Shown one piece after another: positions 1 through 9,754 of a stretch of 64,000 nucleotides of DNA (positions are counted from its first letter, which is position 1; every line of letters starts with the position of its first letter). This DNA comes from an uncultured Paracoccaceae bacterium (GTDB lineage Bacteria > Pseudomonadota > Alphaproteobacteria > Rhodobacterales > Rhodobacteraceae): contig CANMWG010000001.1 of NCBI GenBank assembly GCA_947501555.1, forward strand, positions 1,054,001 to 1,118,000, written 5' to 3'. The notes beneath the pieces were generated by a model. The model did not search any database, was not told where the DNA came from, and saw only the letters and a program-made list of their open reading frames with translations. The translations under genes were made by a program, and so were the position numbers.

Positions 1-7
1 CAAGAAC

Positions 8-1117
8 ATGGTACACATAAAGCACCTTAGCGTGATGGCGGTCCTGGCCAACTTGCCGTTGCAAGTGTCGGCACACCACGGCGTTAGCGGCCAATTTGAT
101 ATCGACCAAACCTATGACATTGCCGGGGTCATTACCCGTATCAGCATCGTGAACCCACATAGCTATGTCTACTTCGACGTGGCCGATGATGCAGGCACGA
201 TCACCAACATGCGCTGCGAAATGCCCTCGGGATCGTTGATGAAACGACGGGGCTGGGCCGAAGATATGTTTGAAATTGGAACGAAAATCAGCATTACAGG
301 TTCACCAGACCGAGCGGACCCCACGACCTGCTACATGACCGAAATCACATTCGAAGATGGAACAACGGCGACGCGGCAAAGCACCTTTGAAGATGGGGTT
401 GAGGCCACCACCCATGCAGCTCCAGCCTCGCTCGCAGACGGGACGCCCAATATCGCTGGCAATTGGGTCAGTGAGCGTGTGGAACGCGGCGCGCGGGGCA
501 ACGGCGGACGCCAGACCGTGGCACTGACCCCAGCTGGTACAGCGGCGGTCGCGGGGGCAAATCCAGCCGATAACCCGCGTTTCAACTGCGCTGTGACCAA
601 CATCGTGATGGATTGGTGGTTCAATCAAATGGTGAATGAGATTGAACAAACAGACAGTGAAATCACCCTGACCTACGGTTTCATGGACCTCGTGAGGACC
701 ATCCACCTGAATGGCACGGACATGCCTGAAAATTTCCAACCGAGCCGCGCAGGCTTTTCTACTGGTGTGTGGGAGGGGGACACCCTTGTCGTCACCACAA
801 CAGGATTTGACGAAGGTTGGATCATGGCCCCGGTTGGCGGTGATCGCAGTGCATCGCCCAGTGCCAGACATGGCGGTCAAAGCCAGCGGGCAGATCGGCC
901 CGGTGGCGGTCCGCAACCCGTGAAGAATAGCACTGAACTCACGGTGACCGAGAACTTTATGCTGAACGACGATGGCACGATCTTGACGCGCACATATACA
1001 TTTACCGATCCGCTGTATCTGGAAACACCCATGACAGGATCAGACCAGGTCATGCGAATCGCCGCATCCCATGAGCCCTATGCATGCAACGACCTAACAA
1101 ACGAACGGCTGCAGTAA
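8..1117 (+). CDS. DUF6152-type exported protein
   Basis: A 369-residue protein with a probable Sec signal peptide (about residues 1-22, cut before HHG). The next ~110 residues match the general shape of DUF6152: a small beta-rich exported domain with a conserved NPH segment and a RRGW segment, here both visible (NPH near residue 50, RRGW near 80). The second half, from about residue 150 (NIAGNW), is a separate region often seen C-terminal to this domain in proteobacteria, with a Gly/Arg-rich stretch near residue 300. No enzymatic function is established for the family. The start is seven bases from the window edge, and the frame is open upstream, so a slightly longer N-terminus cannot be excluded, although the signal peptide fits this start. 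Family call is from memory; function unknown. Confidence 0.75.
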   Translation: MVHIKHLSVMAVLANLPLQVSAHHGVSGQFDIDQTYDIAGVITRISIVNPHSYVYFDVADDAGTITNMRCEMPSGSLMKRRGWAEDMFEIGTKISITGSPDRADPTTCYMTEITFEDGTTATRQSTFEDGVEATTHAAPASLADGTPNIAGNWVSERVERGARGNGGRQTVALTPAGTAAVAGANPADNPRFNCAVTNIVMDWWFNQMVNEIEQTDSEITLTYGFMDLVRTIHLNGTDMPENFQPSRAGFSTGVWEGDTLVVTTTGFDEGWIMAPVGGDRSASPSARHGGQSQRADRPGGGPQPVKNSTELTVTENFMLNDDGTILTRTYTFTDPLYLETPMTGSDQVMRIAASHEPYACNDLTNERLQ

Positions 1118-1125
1118 TCGCGCAC

Positions 1126-1149
1126 GGGGGGCTACGCTTGGCACCCCCC
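1126..1149. terminator. possible GC-rich hairpin after the DUF6152 gene
   Basis: A run of six G and a run of seven C separated by 12 bases lie just after the stop codon. There is no T-tract, so factor-independent termination is doubtful. Confidence 0.25.
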
Positions 1150-1370
1150 CTGACCTGCCAATCAGAGCATCCAAAGATCGTTTCAATGACCCGCAACCAG
1201 GCCAAAACGGGGTAAGCTAAAAAGATCGATACTCCGAAGCAGCCCATGAAACGGTAAGTACAGCAAATTTACGCAATACATACGCGAAACATATAATGCG
1301 CAGGTTAACTTATTTATGGTAGCCAACGCCAACCTTTGCCAATCTGATCGGGCCGCGCTAGACCCCTGCC

Positions 1371-1514
1371 ATGACCAATAAGATCGCCATATTCCTTGGG
1401 CTATTGATCGCCGGCTTTCTGGCGGCCGACTATCACTATCATGACTGGGGGATGATGACGTTCTTGCTGCGCAAATTGCTCGGTCTGATTGAGTATCTGG
1501 CGTTCTGGAGATAG
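1371..1514 (+). CDS. 47-residue single-pass membrane peptide
   Basis: A short open frame, MTNKIAIFLG to EYLAFWR, with one hydrophobic segment (residues 5-19) followed by a His/Asp/Tyr-rich turn and a second amphipathic stretch. It ends 81 bases before gap on the same strand. From memory, small membrane peptides of this kind sit next to glyceraldehyde-3-phosphate dehydrogenase genes in other Rhodobacterales, which would support it being real. No strong ribosome site is visible upstream. Function unknown. Confidence 0.6.
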   Translation: MTNKIAIFLGLLIAGFLAADYHYHDWGMMTFLLRKLLGLIEYLAFWR

Positions 1515-1595
1515 CGCCATTTGCATGATCAACGGTTGACCTTTCCGCCTAAATCGCAATGTTAGCGCCAACATCATCTTTCAGGAGAATTCGCA

Positions 1596-2597
<1,002 letters not shown>

Positions 2598-2621
2598 AGC
2601 CTCTTAAATGAAAAAGTTAAC

Positions 2622-2652
2622 AAGGCCGTCCCTTCAGGGTCGGCCTTTTTTA
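2622..2652 (+). terminator. intrinsic terminator of gap
   Basis: Twelve-base arms (AAGGCCGTCCCT and its near-perfect complement, one T-T mismatch) with a short loop, followed by a run of T. It is 24 bases after the gap stop codon. Confidence 0.9.
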
Positions 2653-2783
2653 TTAGCAAATGATTAAATTTGTCATGCAGTTTCTGCATAGCGGCTAGAG
2701 CTAACTGTCAATTGTGCTGCAGCGCAGCATCGCTAAACATAGGGGCAAGACTTAAACGCGACAGCTTACAAAGGAGCCCGCAC

Positions 2784-2942
2784 ATGACCGTACTGAACAC
2801 AGTTCGCACCGCCGTCCAAAAACGCGCGGCCTACAACCGCCTCAAGCATGAACTCAGCTCAATGAGCAATGAGACGGCGATTGATCTCGGCCTATTCCGG
2901 GAAGACGCGGCACAGATCGCCAGCAAGGCAATCTACGGCTAA
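2784..2942 (+). CDS. DUF1127 family small protein
   Basis: A 52-residue basic protein with the DUF1127 pattern: a Arg/Lys-rich N-terminal helix, then a segment ending in DLGLFREDAAQIAS. The longer frame from 2670 is rejected because a good AAGGAG site (2771-2776) is placed for the ATG at 2784. Small proteins of this family are widespread in alphaproteobacteria, often abundant in stress or phosphate limitation, and some have RNA-related roles; nothing in this sequence decides which applies. The gene is monocistronic, with terminators on both sides. Confidence 0.88.
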   Translation: MTVLNTVRTAVQKRAAYNRLKHELSSMSNETAIDLGLFREDAAQIASKAIYG

Positions 2943-2949
2943 AAGACAA

Positions 2950-3020
2950 AACGCCTGCCCGTTCTTGTCGACGTCCGAGCCAAGTGCCGGACATGTGGCA
3001 TAGAACCGGGCGGGTTTTTT
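2950..3020 (+). terminator. terminator after the DUF1127 gene
   Basis: A long imperfect stem: CCTGCCCGTTCT pairs with AGAACCGGGCGGG about 40 bases later and is followed by six T. An inner GTCCG/CGGAC pair could extend the structure. Confidence 0.65.
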
Positions 3021-3080
3021 GAATTATGGACGTGACATTGATGGACCGCGCGCTTTGGCGGTCATTGTCATCTCGCCCTA

Positions 3081-3341
3081 TTACCGGTGTCTGATATGCA
3101 CGCCCGGTGATTTCATCAGCGTCGATATTTCTTTGTCAGTGGGTTCTTGACCATTGGCTTGATCCAACGCGAAATCCAACAGAACCATTTGTCGTTTGAC
3201 GACTGCGTTTTGCGCGATTGGCTGAACCTCCCGCTGCGCGCTGCGCAACGTCGCCAATTCAGATCCAACCGATGATTCAACAGCAGTGCCTGCCCAAGGC
3301 CGGCCTCGCTGCCGTTCAACAAATGATACGCGGGAAGGCAA
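3081..3341 (-). CDS. small hypothetical protein, doubtful
   Basis: An 86-residue frame downstream of the alpha/beta hydrolase on the same strand. The C-terminal 55 residues look amphipathic and protein-like (QNAVVKRQMVLLDFALDQ and EPTDKEISTLMKSPG), but no family is recognised and no clear ribosome site is seen. A second minus-strand frame (3116-3388) overlaps it; a single gene broken by a frameshift is possible. Kept because otherwise the 2943-3400 interval would be empty. Confidence 0.35.
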   Translation of the reverse strand: MPSRVSFVERQRGRPWAGTAVESSVGSELATLRSAQREVQPIAQNAVVKRQMVLLDFALDQANGQEPTDKEISTLMKSPGVHIRHR

Positions 3342-3400
3342 GGCTTAGCGAGGTTTTCAGCAAAGAAGACAGACCGCGAGCCGGCCATCAGGCATTTACG

Positions 3401-4177
3401 TCAGTCCGCCAAAACACCTGTCAGAAACCCGTCAATCTTGTCCCGGTACCCCACCTGCCCCGCCAGGTTGTTGTGGGTCGCGCCACCGACCTCATGAAAC
3501 GTGACATCAAGGCCGGCATCTTGCATCAGCGCGACCAAACGCGCACCGTCAGACATCGGGATCAACTGATCATCCGTGCCATGCTGCACCAGAACGGGAA
3601 CGGAAAGCCGGTGCACCAAGGCCGCCGAATCCCACCGCTGTACCCCCGGCATATAGCACGCAGGCAACCACGATTGCCGGGTCATCAGCTCACACATCTT
3701 TACAAATGGTGCATCCAGAATAACTGCCGCAACATCCCGTTCAGCCGCAACATATTGCGCGAGCCCTGTGCCCATGGAAAATCCATGCACAACAATATCC
3801 CCTGCAAAATCAGCAGCAAGCCAATCGTAGGCAGCCAGTGCATCAGCCTTCAATCCGGCCTCAGACGGTTTCCCCGGGATACCGCCGCCGCCCGGATATT
3901 CCATCGCAACCACAGTGCGGCCAGCAACGGCATGGGCGGCCAAACTCGGCTTGAAATAGGCAAGCGCGCCACCATTGCCCATGAAAAACATAACGGCCAC
4001 ATCATCCGAGGCCTCATGAATCGCCAAGGCGACATTGCGATCAGTCACGACCTCCTGCCGAAATGCACTGCTTTCGAAAGGATCATCTCCAAAGGGATAG
4101 ATGAACTGCGGGTGCGCAATCACCAACACCGTCGCATAGATAAGATAGATCCCGACCAAGCTTCCCAGCCGCTTCAA
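3401..4177 (-). CDS. alpha/beta hydrolase, membrane-anchored
   Basis: A 258-residue serine hydrolase. An N-terminal hydrophobic segment (residues 5-21) suggests a membrane anchor facing the periplasm. The catalytic triad can be placed: Ser134 in GFSMG, Asp202 or Asp203 in HGTDDQLIP, and His235 in GATHNN. The GGGGIPG segment near residue 96 would form the oxyanion region. The start overlaps the coaD stop by four bases (ATGA), so the two are translationally coupled, a pairing that suggests co-expression and not a shared pathway. The substrate is unknown; the family includes esterases and peptidases of the BEM46/YfhR kind. Confidence 0.85.
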   Translation of the reverse strand: MKRLGSLVGIYLIYATVLVIAHPQFIYPFGDDPFESSAFRQEVVTDRNVALAIHEASDDVAVMFFMGNGGALAYFKPSLAAHAVAGRTVVAMEYPGGGGIPGKPSEAGLKADALAAYDWLAADFAGDIVVHGFSMGTGLAQYVAAERDVAAVILDAPFVKMCELMTRQSWLPACYMPGVQRWDSAALVHRLSVPVLVQHGTDDQLIPMSDGARLVALMQDAGLDVTFHEVGGATHNNLAGQVGYRDKIDGFLTGVLAD

Positions 4178-4668
4178 CCGTGAAACCGCAGACGCAGTGC
4201 GTCATTCACCGCAGGGGTCACGAATTTGGAGACGTCACCATCCAGGCGGGCAATTTCCTTAACCAGTTTTGACGCAATCGCCTGATGCTGGGCCTCGGCC
4301 ATCAGGAACACGGTTTCGATACTGTTATCCAATACACGGTTCATGCCAACCATCTGATATTCATACTCAAAATCCGCGACAGCCCGCAGGCCACGAATGA
4401 TCATTGTGGCATTCACGTCGCGGGCACAATTGATCAAAAGGTTCTCAAACGGGTGCACGACAATCTCGCAGCCAGCATCAACGGCCAAGGGTGCGCATTC
4501 GGCCTCGATCATCGCCACACGCTCTTCCAACGTAAAAAGTGGGCCTTTGTCACGGTTGATAGCAACGCCAATGACAAGACGATCCACCAAAGATCCGGCG
4601 CGCCTGATAATATCCAGATGCCCCAGCGTGACCGGGTCAAATGTCCCGGGATAAAGTCCTACACGCAT
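4174..4668 (-). CDS. coaD: pantetheine-phosphate adenylyltransferase
   Basis: Transfers AMP from ATP to 4'-phosphopantetheine, the fourth step of coenzyme A synthesis, in the cytoplasm. Length (164 residues) is normal. The nucleotidyltransferase signature is intact: YPGTFDPVTLGH at residues 6-17 contains the TxGH motif. Also visible are the FENLLIN segment, the RGLRAVADFEYE segment that binds substrate, and the C-terminal EIARLDGDVSKFV. It heads a short minus-strand operon with the alpha/beta hydrolase, which it overlaps by four bases. Confidence 0.96.
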   Translation of the reverse strand: MRVGLYPGTFDPVTLGHLDIIRRAGSLVDRLVIGVAINRDKGPLFTLEERVAMIEAECAPLAVDAGCEIVVHPFENLLINCARDVNATMIIRGLRAVADFEYEYQMVGMNRVLDNSIETVFLMAEAQHQAIASKLVKEIARLDGDVSKFVTPAVNDALRLRFHG

Positions 4669-4809
4669 GACACACCTCGTATTGGCAATTCCTGCGGCAC
4701 ACGCAACATTATTGCGGCCCGGAATGCAAGGGTACAGGTGCAGTTGACATCGCGCAAGCGGGCTTCAAAAGTCTTATTCACTTCTGCGAAACTGTAAGGA
4801 CAACTACCT

Positions 4810-5415
4810 ATGCGCCGCCTTGGGATCACAACCTACCTTATCGCTGCATTGGCCATGCTTGGCGTCGCCCCATCGGTGCATGCTGAAACAACAATATTAT
4901 CAGAACCTTGCAACAAGACAGACAGCACTGTCGTCTGGTTCGAGGCCTTGTACCAAACAGTCATACTGACAACGACAACTCAGGATAGTGAAGACGGAAA
5001 TGTCGCGACACGACACCTGACACTGCAAGACGGACGCCAAGTCGATTTACCGGCCGGCCGGCATTTCCTCTATGACGCAACCGGCATTAGCTGCGAATCC
5101 TATATCGCCGTCGCCAAATCGACCGTTTTGGAAAGCCTTGCGTCAGGACAACTTTATGACCTGGACATTCATGCCGATTACAAAGCGATGTTGCGTGGCG
5201 AAAGCCCATGCGCAACAGCCGATCAAAGCCAAGCATGCTTTTCGCAAGACGTCGGCACCCTGCACATTCAGCCACTCTCAACCGCGCAGCTTCAGACCTT
5301 AAATGATGTTCAACACGCCGTCTTAACAATCCGCGCACATGCGTTCGGCGTCACAACTTACGCACTCAACCTGACAGATTTTAGCCTTACGGCACTCTAT
5401 TACGACGGCACCTAG
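4810..5415 (+). CDS. exported hypothetical protein
   Basis: A 201-residue protein with a clear signal peptide (residues 1-25, ending SVHA before ETT). The mature part holds several cysteines (near residues 30, 95, 137 and 144) and a segment rich in beta strands, consistent with a disulfide-stabilised periplasmic protein. No family is recognised. An AAGGACAAC segment precedes the ATG. It is transcribed alone, divergent from coaD and convergent with the CBS protein. Confidence 0.7.
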   Translation: MRRLGITTYLIAALAMLGVAPSVHAETTILSEPCNKTDSTVVWFEALYQTVILTTTTQDSEDGNVATRHLTLQDGRQVDLPAGRHFLYDATGISCESYIAVAKSTVLESLASGQLYDLDIHADYKAMLRGESPCATADQSQACFSQDVGTLHIQPLSTAQLQTLNDVQHAVLTIRAHAFGVTTYALNLTDFSLTALYYDGT

Positions 5416-5514
5416 AGCGTTTGACGAAGCACCTAAGACATCGCGTATCTCGTAACACGTTGAAATCTTTCATGTCAGGCAGCGTTACGTGAGCAAGTTT
5501 TTTTGCGTAGCGCT

Positions 5515-5949
5515 TTAGTGCCCCATAATCATGCCCTCAAGGGCGTCTTTCTCCATAGACAGCTCGGCCAGGCGACTTTTGACCGCGTCTCCGATGGAAA
5601 TCAGACCGACCATCTTGCCACCATCCATTACCGGCAAATGGCGAAAGCGGCCGTTTGTCATCATCTCAAGCACATCGAGGGCGGTGTCCGACGGGCTGCA
5701 GGTGATCAGCTTGGCCGTCATCATCGTACTGACCGGTTCATCCAGAACCGCCGTGCCCCGTTTGCCCATTTCACGCACGATATCGCGTTCTGACAAGATA
5801 CCATCCAACGCTTTACCGTCTGCTGACACAACGACGGTACCAATCCGCTTTTGGGACAATAGCTTAACAGCCTCACTGACCATATCAGTTGGCTTGACGG
5901 ATATGACACCGACATTTTCCTTGGACTTCAGTATCTGGGACACGATCAT
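5515..5949 (-). CDS. CBS-domain pair protein
   Basis: A 144-residue cytoplasmic protein made of two CBS domains (about residues 8-62 and 72-130) and nothing else. Such stand-alone Bateman modules bind adenine nucleotides and act as energy or redox sensors for partner enzymes. Typical motifs are present: GILSERDIVR closing the first domain and GLISIGDAV closing the second. The start at 5949 is chosen over 5967 because GGAGGAG lies 7-8 bases upstream of it. No partner gene is adjacent. Confidence 0.88.
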   Translation of the reverse strand: MIVSQILKSKENVGVISVKPTDMVSEAVKLLSQKRIGTVVVSADGKALDGILSERDIVREMGKRGTAVLDEPVSTMMTAKLITCSPSDTALDVLEMMTNGRFRHLPVMDGGKMVGLISIGDAVKSRLAELSMEKDALEGMIMGH

Positions 5950-6006
5950 TGCAAGCTCCTCCACCATGCTGTGCCCCCTGAGCGTCTCAAATCAATGGGC
6001 TTTGTG

Positions 6007-6888
6007 TCAAGCGTGTAGTGCCTCCAACCGCACAACTTCTGCCTGCATCCCTTTCGTGAGTGCGGCGGCAAAGCGGGTCAAACGGTCCGATTGCCGGTCA
6101 GACGTGTGGCGCACCAAATAGAAGGACCGATGCAAAGCGATCTCATCCGTCAGCACGGGGCGCAGCTCAGGCGCGAAAGGCAAAATGAAGTCATGCACAA
6201 ATCCCACACCCGCGCAGCGCAGCATCTGCAATTGCACCGCAACCGAGTTCGAAGCAAGCTGCACACCCTGTGCCCCAAATTCCCCTAAGTAGTCCAATTC
6301 CTTATCAAAAATCATATCGGGAATATACCCAACCACCGGCCTATCCTTCAGATCAGCACGCGATCTGATCACAGGCGCATCCGCCCGCGTCGCCAAATGC
6401 AAATGATAATCCGTGATTTTCTGCACCGTCAGCTGACCCGCGGCAGGTGGGCTGACAGTCACAGCCATATCGGCCTCACGACGCGACAAGTTTACGACGC
6501 GCGGCAAGGCCAAAATCTGCAGTTCCAGATCGGGGTTCTCCGCCTGAATAGCTGCACAAACTTGTGGCAAAAGAAAACTTGCAGCCCCATCCGGTGCGCC
6601 AATCCTGATCTGCCCCGTCAATCCCGAAGACGCACCCCGCCCTTCGTCAAAGGCAAACGATAACGCAGCCTCGGCCTGCGCCGCACGGTCCCGGGTACGT
6701 TCACCTAGATCCGTTAACGCATAGCCCTGCGGCGATTTAACGAACAATGCAGCCCCCATCGCCCGTTCCAACCGCGCAATACGGCGGCCCAATGTGGCCG
6801 GGTCCATTTTTAGGATCGGGGCCGCGCCGGACAGGCTCTCTGTGCGGGCCACAGCCAGAAACACCCGCATGTCGTCCCAATTATCCAT
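6007..6888 (-). CDS. LysR-family transcriptional regulator
   Basis: A 293-residue regulator. The winged helix-turn-helix occupies about residues 1-60 (DDMRVFLAVART, then GRRIARLERAMGAALF), followed by the periplasmic-binding-protein-like effector domain from about 85 to the end. The start at 6888 gives the standard LysR N-terminus; the frame extends to 6945 but that adds 19 unlikely residues. It is divergent from mmsA with about 100 bases between them, the usual arrangement for a LysR protein controlling its neighbour. By inference it regulates the valine-degradation operon, with a pathway intermediate as possible effector. Confidence 0.9.
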   Translation of the reverse strand: MDNWDDMRVFLAVARTESLSGAAPILKMDPATLGRRIARLERAMGAALFVKSPQGYALTDLGERTRDRAAQAEAALSFAFDEGRGASSGLTGQIRIGAPDGAASFLLPQVCAAIQAENPDLELQILALPRVVNLSRREADMAVTVSPPAAGQLTVQKITDYHLHLATRADAPVIRSRADLKDRPVVGYIPDMIFDKELDYLGEFGAQGVQLASNSVAVQLQMLRCAGVGFVHDFILPFAPELRPVLTDEIALHRSFYLVRHTSDRQSDRLTRFAAALTKGMQAEVVRLEALHA

Positions 6889-6908
6889 CAGCGACCCTTG
6901 CATTTTTG

Positions 6909-6921
6909 CAAAATGATTTTG
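6909..6921. promoter_or_regulatory. palindrome in the lysR-mmsA intergenic region
   Basis: A perfect 6-1-6 inverted repeat, CAAAAT-G-ATTTTG, lies 21 bases upstream of the LysR start and 66 bases upstream of mmsA. Its position suits an operator for the divergent LysR protein. This is inferred from position and symmetry only. Confidence 0.4.
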
Positions 6922-6986
6922 GCATATTGCTTCTTTTACATCCAAAAACGCAAGACTATCCTTTGGAAAACCTTCAGGAGGATTCC

Positions 6987-8486
6987 ATGCAAGAACTCAC
7001 CCACTATATCGGCGGCGCGCATGTCAAAGGCACATCCGGGCGCTTTGCGGATGTCTACAATCCGGCCACGGGCGAAGTGCAGGCCAAGGTGCCACTGGCC
7101 AACCCTGCCGAAATGGCACAAGCGGTTGAAATCGCCGCAAAAGCCCAACCCGCATGGGCCGCCGTCAATCCGCAACGGCGCGCCCGTGTCATGATGGCTT
7201 TCGTCGGTCTCTTGAACCGCGACATGGACAAACTGGCCGAGGCCCTGTCCCGCGAACACGGCAAAACCCTGCCCGACGCCAAAGGCGACGTCATTCGCGG
7301 TTTAGAAGTTGTCGAATACTGCATCGGCGCACCGCAACTGCTGAAAGGTGAATTCACCGACAGTGCGGGCCCCGGCATCGACATGTATTCAATGAAGCAA
7401 CCTCTTGGCGTGACCGCGGGCATCACCCCGTTCAACTTCCCCGCCATGATCCCCATGTGGATGTTCGCGCCCGCCATCGTCTGCGGCAATGCATTTATCC
7501 TCAAACCCTCCGAACGAGATCCCTCCGTGCCACTCATGCTGGCCGAACTCATGGAAGAAGCAGGTCTGCCCAAAGGCATCCTGCAGGTCGTCAACGGCGA
7601 TAAAGAAGCCGTGGATGCAATCCTCTACGACGACACGATCCAATCCGTGGGCTTCGTGGGTTCTACCCCCATCGCCGAATATATCTACGGCACCGGCTGC
7701 GCCCAGGGCAAACGGGTGCAATGTTTCGGCGGCGCGAAAAACCACATGATCATCATGCCCGACGCGGACATGGATCAGGCGGCGGATGCGCTGGTGGGCG
7801 CAGGCTACGGGGCTGCGGGCGAACGCTGTATGGCGATCTCTGTGGCGGTGGCCGTGGGCGATGACACCGCCGACCGCTTGTTGGACAAATTGGTGCCCCG
7901 GGTCGAGGCGCTGAAGGTCGGCCCCTACACGTCGGGCAATGATGTGGATTACGGGCCCGTGGTAACTGCGGCCGCCAAAGCCAACATCGAACGGCTGGTA
8001 CAAACCGGCATCGACCAAGGGGCAAAACTGGCCGTGGACGGGCGGAACTTCAATCTGCAAGGTTACGAAGACGGGTTCTTTGTTGGCGCACATCTCTTCG
8101 ACAACGTCACCAAAGACATGGACATCTATAAAACCGAAATCTTCGGGCCGGTCCTGTCCACCATGCGGGCGCAAACCTACGAAGAAGCGCTTGGTCTCGC
8201 CATGGACCACGAATACGGCAACGGCACGGCGATTTTCACCCGCGACGGGGACACCGCGCGCGACTTCGCAGCACGGATCAACATCGGGATGGTGGGAATC
8301 AACGTGCCTATCCCCGTGCCACTAGCCTATCACACCTTCGGGGGCTGGAAAAAATCCATGTTCGGCGATCTGAACCAGCACGGCCCAGACGCATTCAAGT
8401 TCTACACACGAACCAAAACGATCACCTCGCGCTGGCCGTCAGGCATCAAAGAAGGCGGCGAGTTCTCGATCCCGCTGATGGAGTAA
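6987..8486 (+). CDS. mmsA: CoA-acylating methylmalonate-semialdehyde dehydrogenase
   Basis: Converts methylmalonate semialdehyde to propionyl-CoA with NAD and CoA, the last dedicated step of valine degradation. The 499-residue protein is a standard ALDH-fold enzyme: oxyanion Asn150 in TPFNFP, nucleophile Cys281 in GERCMA. The position normally held by the general-base Glu is occupied by Asn in GGAKNH (near 249-253), the signature of the CoA-acylating subgroup. The start at 6987 follows CAGGAGGATT; the upstream extension to 6747 is read through the LysR gene and is rejected. First gene of a four-gene operon. Confidence 0.95.
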   Translation: MQELTHYIGGAHVKGTSGRFADVYNPATGEVQAKVPLANPAEMAQAVEIAAKAQPAWAAVNPQRRARVMMAFVGLLNRDMDKLAEALSREHGKTLPDAKGDVIRGLEVVEYCIGAPQLLKGEFTDSAGPGIDMYSMKQPLGVTAGITPFNFPAMIPMWMFAPAIVCGNAFILKPSERDPSVPLMLAELMEEAGLPKGILQVVNGDKEAVDAILYDDTIQSVGFVGSTPIAEYIYGTGCAQGKRVQCFGGAKNHMIIMPDADMDQAADALVGAGYGAAGERCMAISVAVAVGDDTADRLLDKLVPRVEALKVGPYTSGNDVDYGPVVTAAAKANIERLVQTGIDQGAKLAVDGRNFNLQGYEDGFFVGAHLFDNVTKDMDIYKTEIFGPVLSTMRAQTYEEALGLAMDHEYGNGTAIFTRDGDTARDFAARINIGMVGINVPIPVPLAYHTFGGWKKSMFGDLNQHGPDAFKFYTRTKTITSRWPSGIKEGGEFSIPLME

Positions 8487-8494
8487 CGCCTAAA

Positions 8495-8520
8495 GGGCGG
8501 CAAGGCTTGCCAAGCCGCCC
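8495..8520 (+). other. hairpin between mmsA and the acyl-CoA dehydrogenase gene
   Basis: GGGCGGC and GCCGCCC form a seven-base outer stem around an imperfect inner part. There is no T-tract, so it looks more like an intercistronic stabiliser or processing site than a terminator. Confidence 0.4.
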
Positions 8521-8568
8521 GACAGCACCAACACATAAACAAACGTCCAATTCATGCGGGAGGGCATC

Positions 8569-9705
8569 ATGGACTTTGCATTGACCGAGGAACAAGCCGC
8601 GATCTACGATATGGCCTTGGCCTTTGGCCAGGAAAACATCGCGCCCTATGCACGCAAATGGGAAAGCGATGGCACAATCCCGAAAACGATCTGGCCGGAA
8701 CTGGCGGCACTTGGATTTGGCGGGCTTTACGTGGATGAAGAACATGGCGGCTCTGGCCTGTCTCGGCTCGACGCCACACTGGTGTTTGAGGCCCTTTCGC
8801 ACTCCTGCGCCTCTGTCGCAGCGTTCCTGTCCATCCACAACATGTGCGCCCGTATGATCGACGCCTACGGGTCCGACAGCCTAAAAGACCGGGTGCTGCC
8901 CAAGGCACTGACCATGGAAACGATCCTGTCTTACTGCCTGACCGAGCCGGGGTCAGGCTCTGACGCGGCAGCGTTGAAATCCAAAGCCACTCGCACCAAT
9001 GACGGATACGCACTGACCGGCACCAAGGCCTTCATCTCGGGCGGTGGCTATTCGGACGCTTATGTCGTCATGGCACGCACGGGCGATGACGGCCCAAAGG
9101 GAATCAGTGCGTTCCTGATCGAAGACGGGGCCGAAGGCCTGTCCTTCGGCGGGCTTGAGGATAAAATGGGCTGGCGGTCCCAACCCACCCGCGCGGTGCA
9201 GATGGACGATTGTAAGGCCCCTGCCGACAACCTTCTGGGCCAAGAAGGGCACGGGTTCAAATATGCGATGGCAGGGCTGGACGGCGGACGTTTGAACATC
9301 GCGGCCTGCTCACTTGGGGCGGCGCAATCGGCACTGGATCAAACGCTGGCCTATATGAAAGACCGCAAAGCCTTCGGCAAATCCATTGATCAATTTCAAG
9401 GGCTGCAATTCCGGCTGGCAGACATGGAGATCGAAATGCAATCCGCCCGGACCTTCTTGCGGCAAGCGGCCTGGAAACTGGACAATGGCGCGCCCGATGC
9501 CAGTAAATTCTGCGCCATGGCAAAGAAACAGGTCACCGAGGTCGGCAGCCGCGTCGCCGATCAATGCCTGCAACTACACGGCGGCTACGGCTATCTGGGC
9601 GACTATGGGATCGAGAAAATCGTACGCGACCTGCGGGTGCACCAAATCCTCGAAGGGACCAATGAAATCATGCGGCTGATCACGGCCCGCCACCTCATTC
9701 AATAG
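8569..9705 (+). CDS. isobutyryl-CoA dehydrogenase (acyl-CoA dehydrogenase family)
   Basis: FAD enzyme that oxidises isobutyryl-CoA to methacrylyl-CoA. The 378-residue protein shows the family signatures: YCLTEPGSGSDA near residue 125, and the catalytic glutamate (about Glu362) in EGTNEIM near the C-terminus. The specific substrate is inferred from operon context, between mmsA and 3-hydroxyisobutyryl-CoA hydrolase; a short-branched-chain role cannot be excluded. GCGGGAGGG precedes the ATG at 8569, which is preferred over the in-frame ATG at 8554. Confidence 0.92.
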   Translation: MDFALTEEQAAIYDMALAFGQENIAPYARKWESDGTIPKTIWPELAALGFGGLYVDEEHGGSGLSRLDATLVFEALSHSCASVAAFLSIHNMCARMIDAYGSDSLKDRVLPKALTMETILSYCLTEPGSGSDAAALKSKATRTNDGYALTGTKAFISGGGYSDAYVVMARTGDDGPKGISAFLIEDGAEGLSFGGLEDKMGWRSQPTRAVQMDDCKAPADNLLGQEGHGFKYAMAGLDGGRLNIAACSLGAAQSALDQTLAYMKDRKAFGKSIDQFQGLQFRLADMEIEMQSARTFLRQAAWKLDNGAPDASKFCAMAKKQVTEVGSRVADQCLQLHGGYGYLGDYGIEKIVRDLRVHQILEGTNEIMRLITARHLIQ

Positions 9706-9714
9706 CGCAACGCA

Positions 9715-9735
9715 GTCCCGGGCCTGATCCGGGAC
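9715..9735. repeat. REP-like palindrome between cistrons
   Basis: GTCCCGG, seven-base loop, CCGGGAC: a perfect seven-base inverted repeat in the 49-base gap between two genes of the valine operon. Palindromes of this composition recur between genes in many alphaproteobacterial genomes; only one copy is seen in this window. Confidence 0.45.
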
Positions 9736-9754
9736 CTCAACGTCAGGCCCCTTA

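Noticed and set aside
3218..4183. Long plus-strand frame of 321 codons
   Set aside because: It is the antisense shadow of the alpha/beta hydrolase and coaD genes; composition is poor in hydrophobic residues and no motif is seen.
7389..8210. Minus-strand frame of 273 codons inside mmsA
   Set aside because: Antisense of a clear dehydrogenase, very His/Gly rich, no ribosome site.
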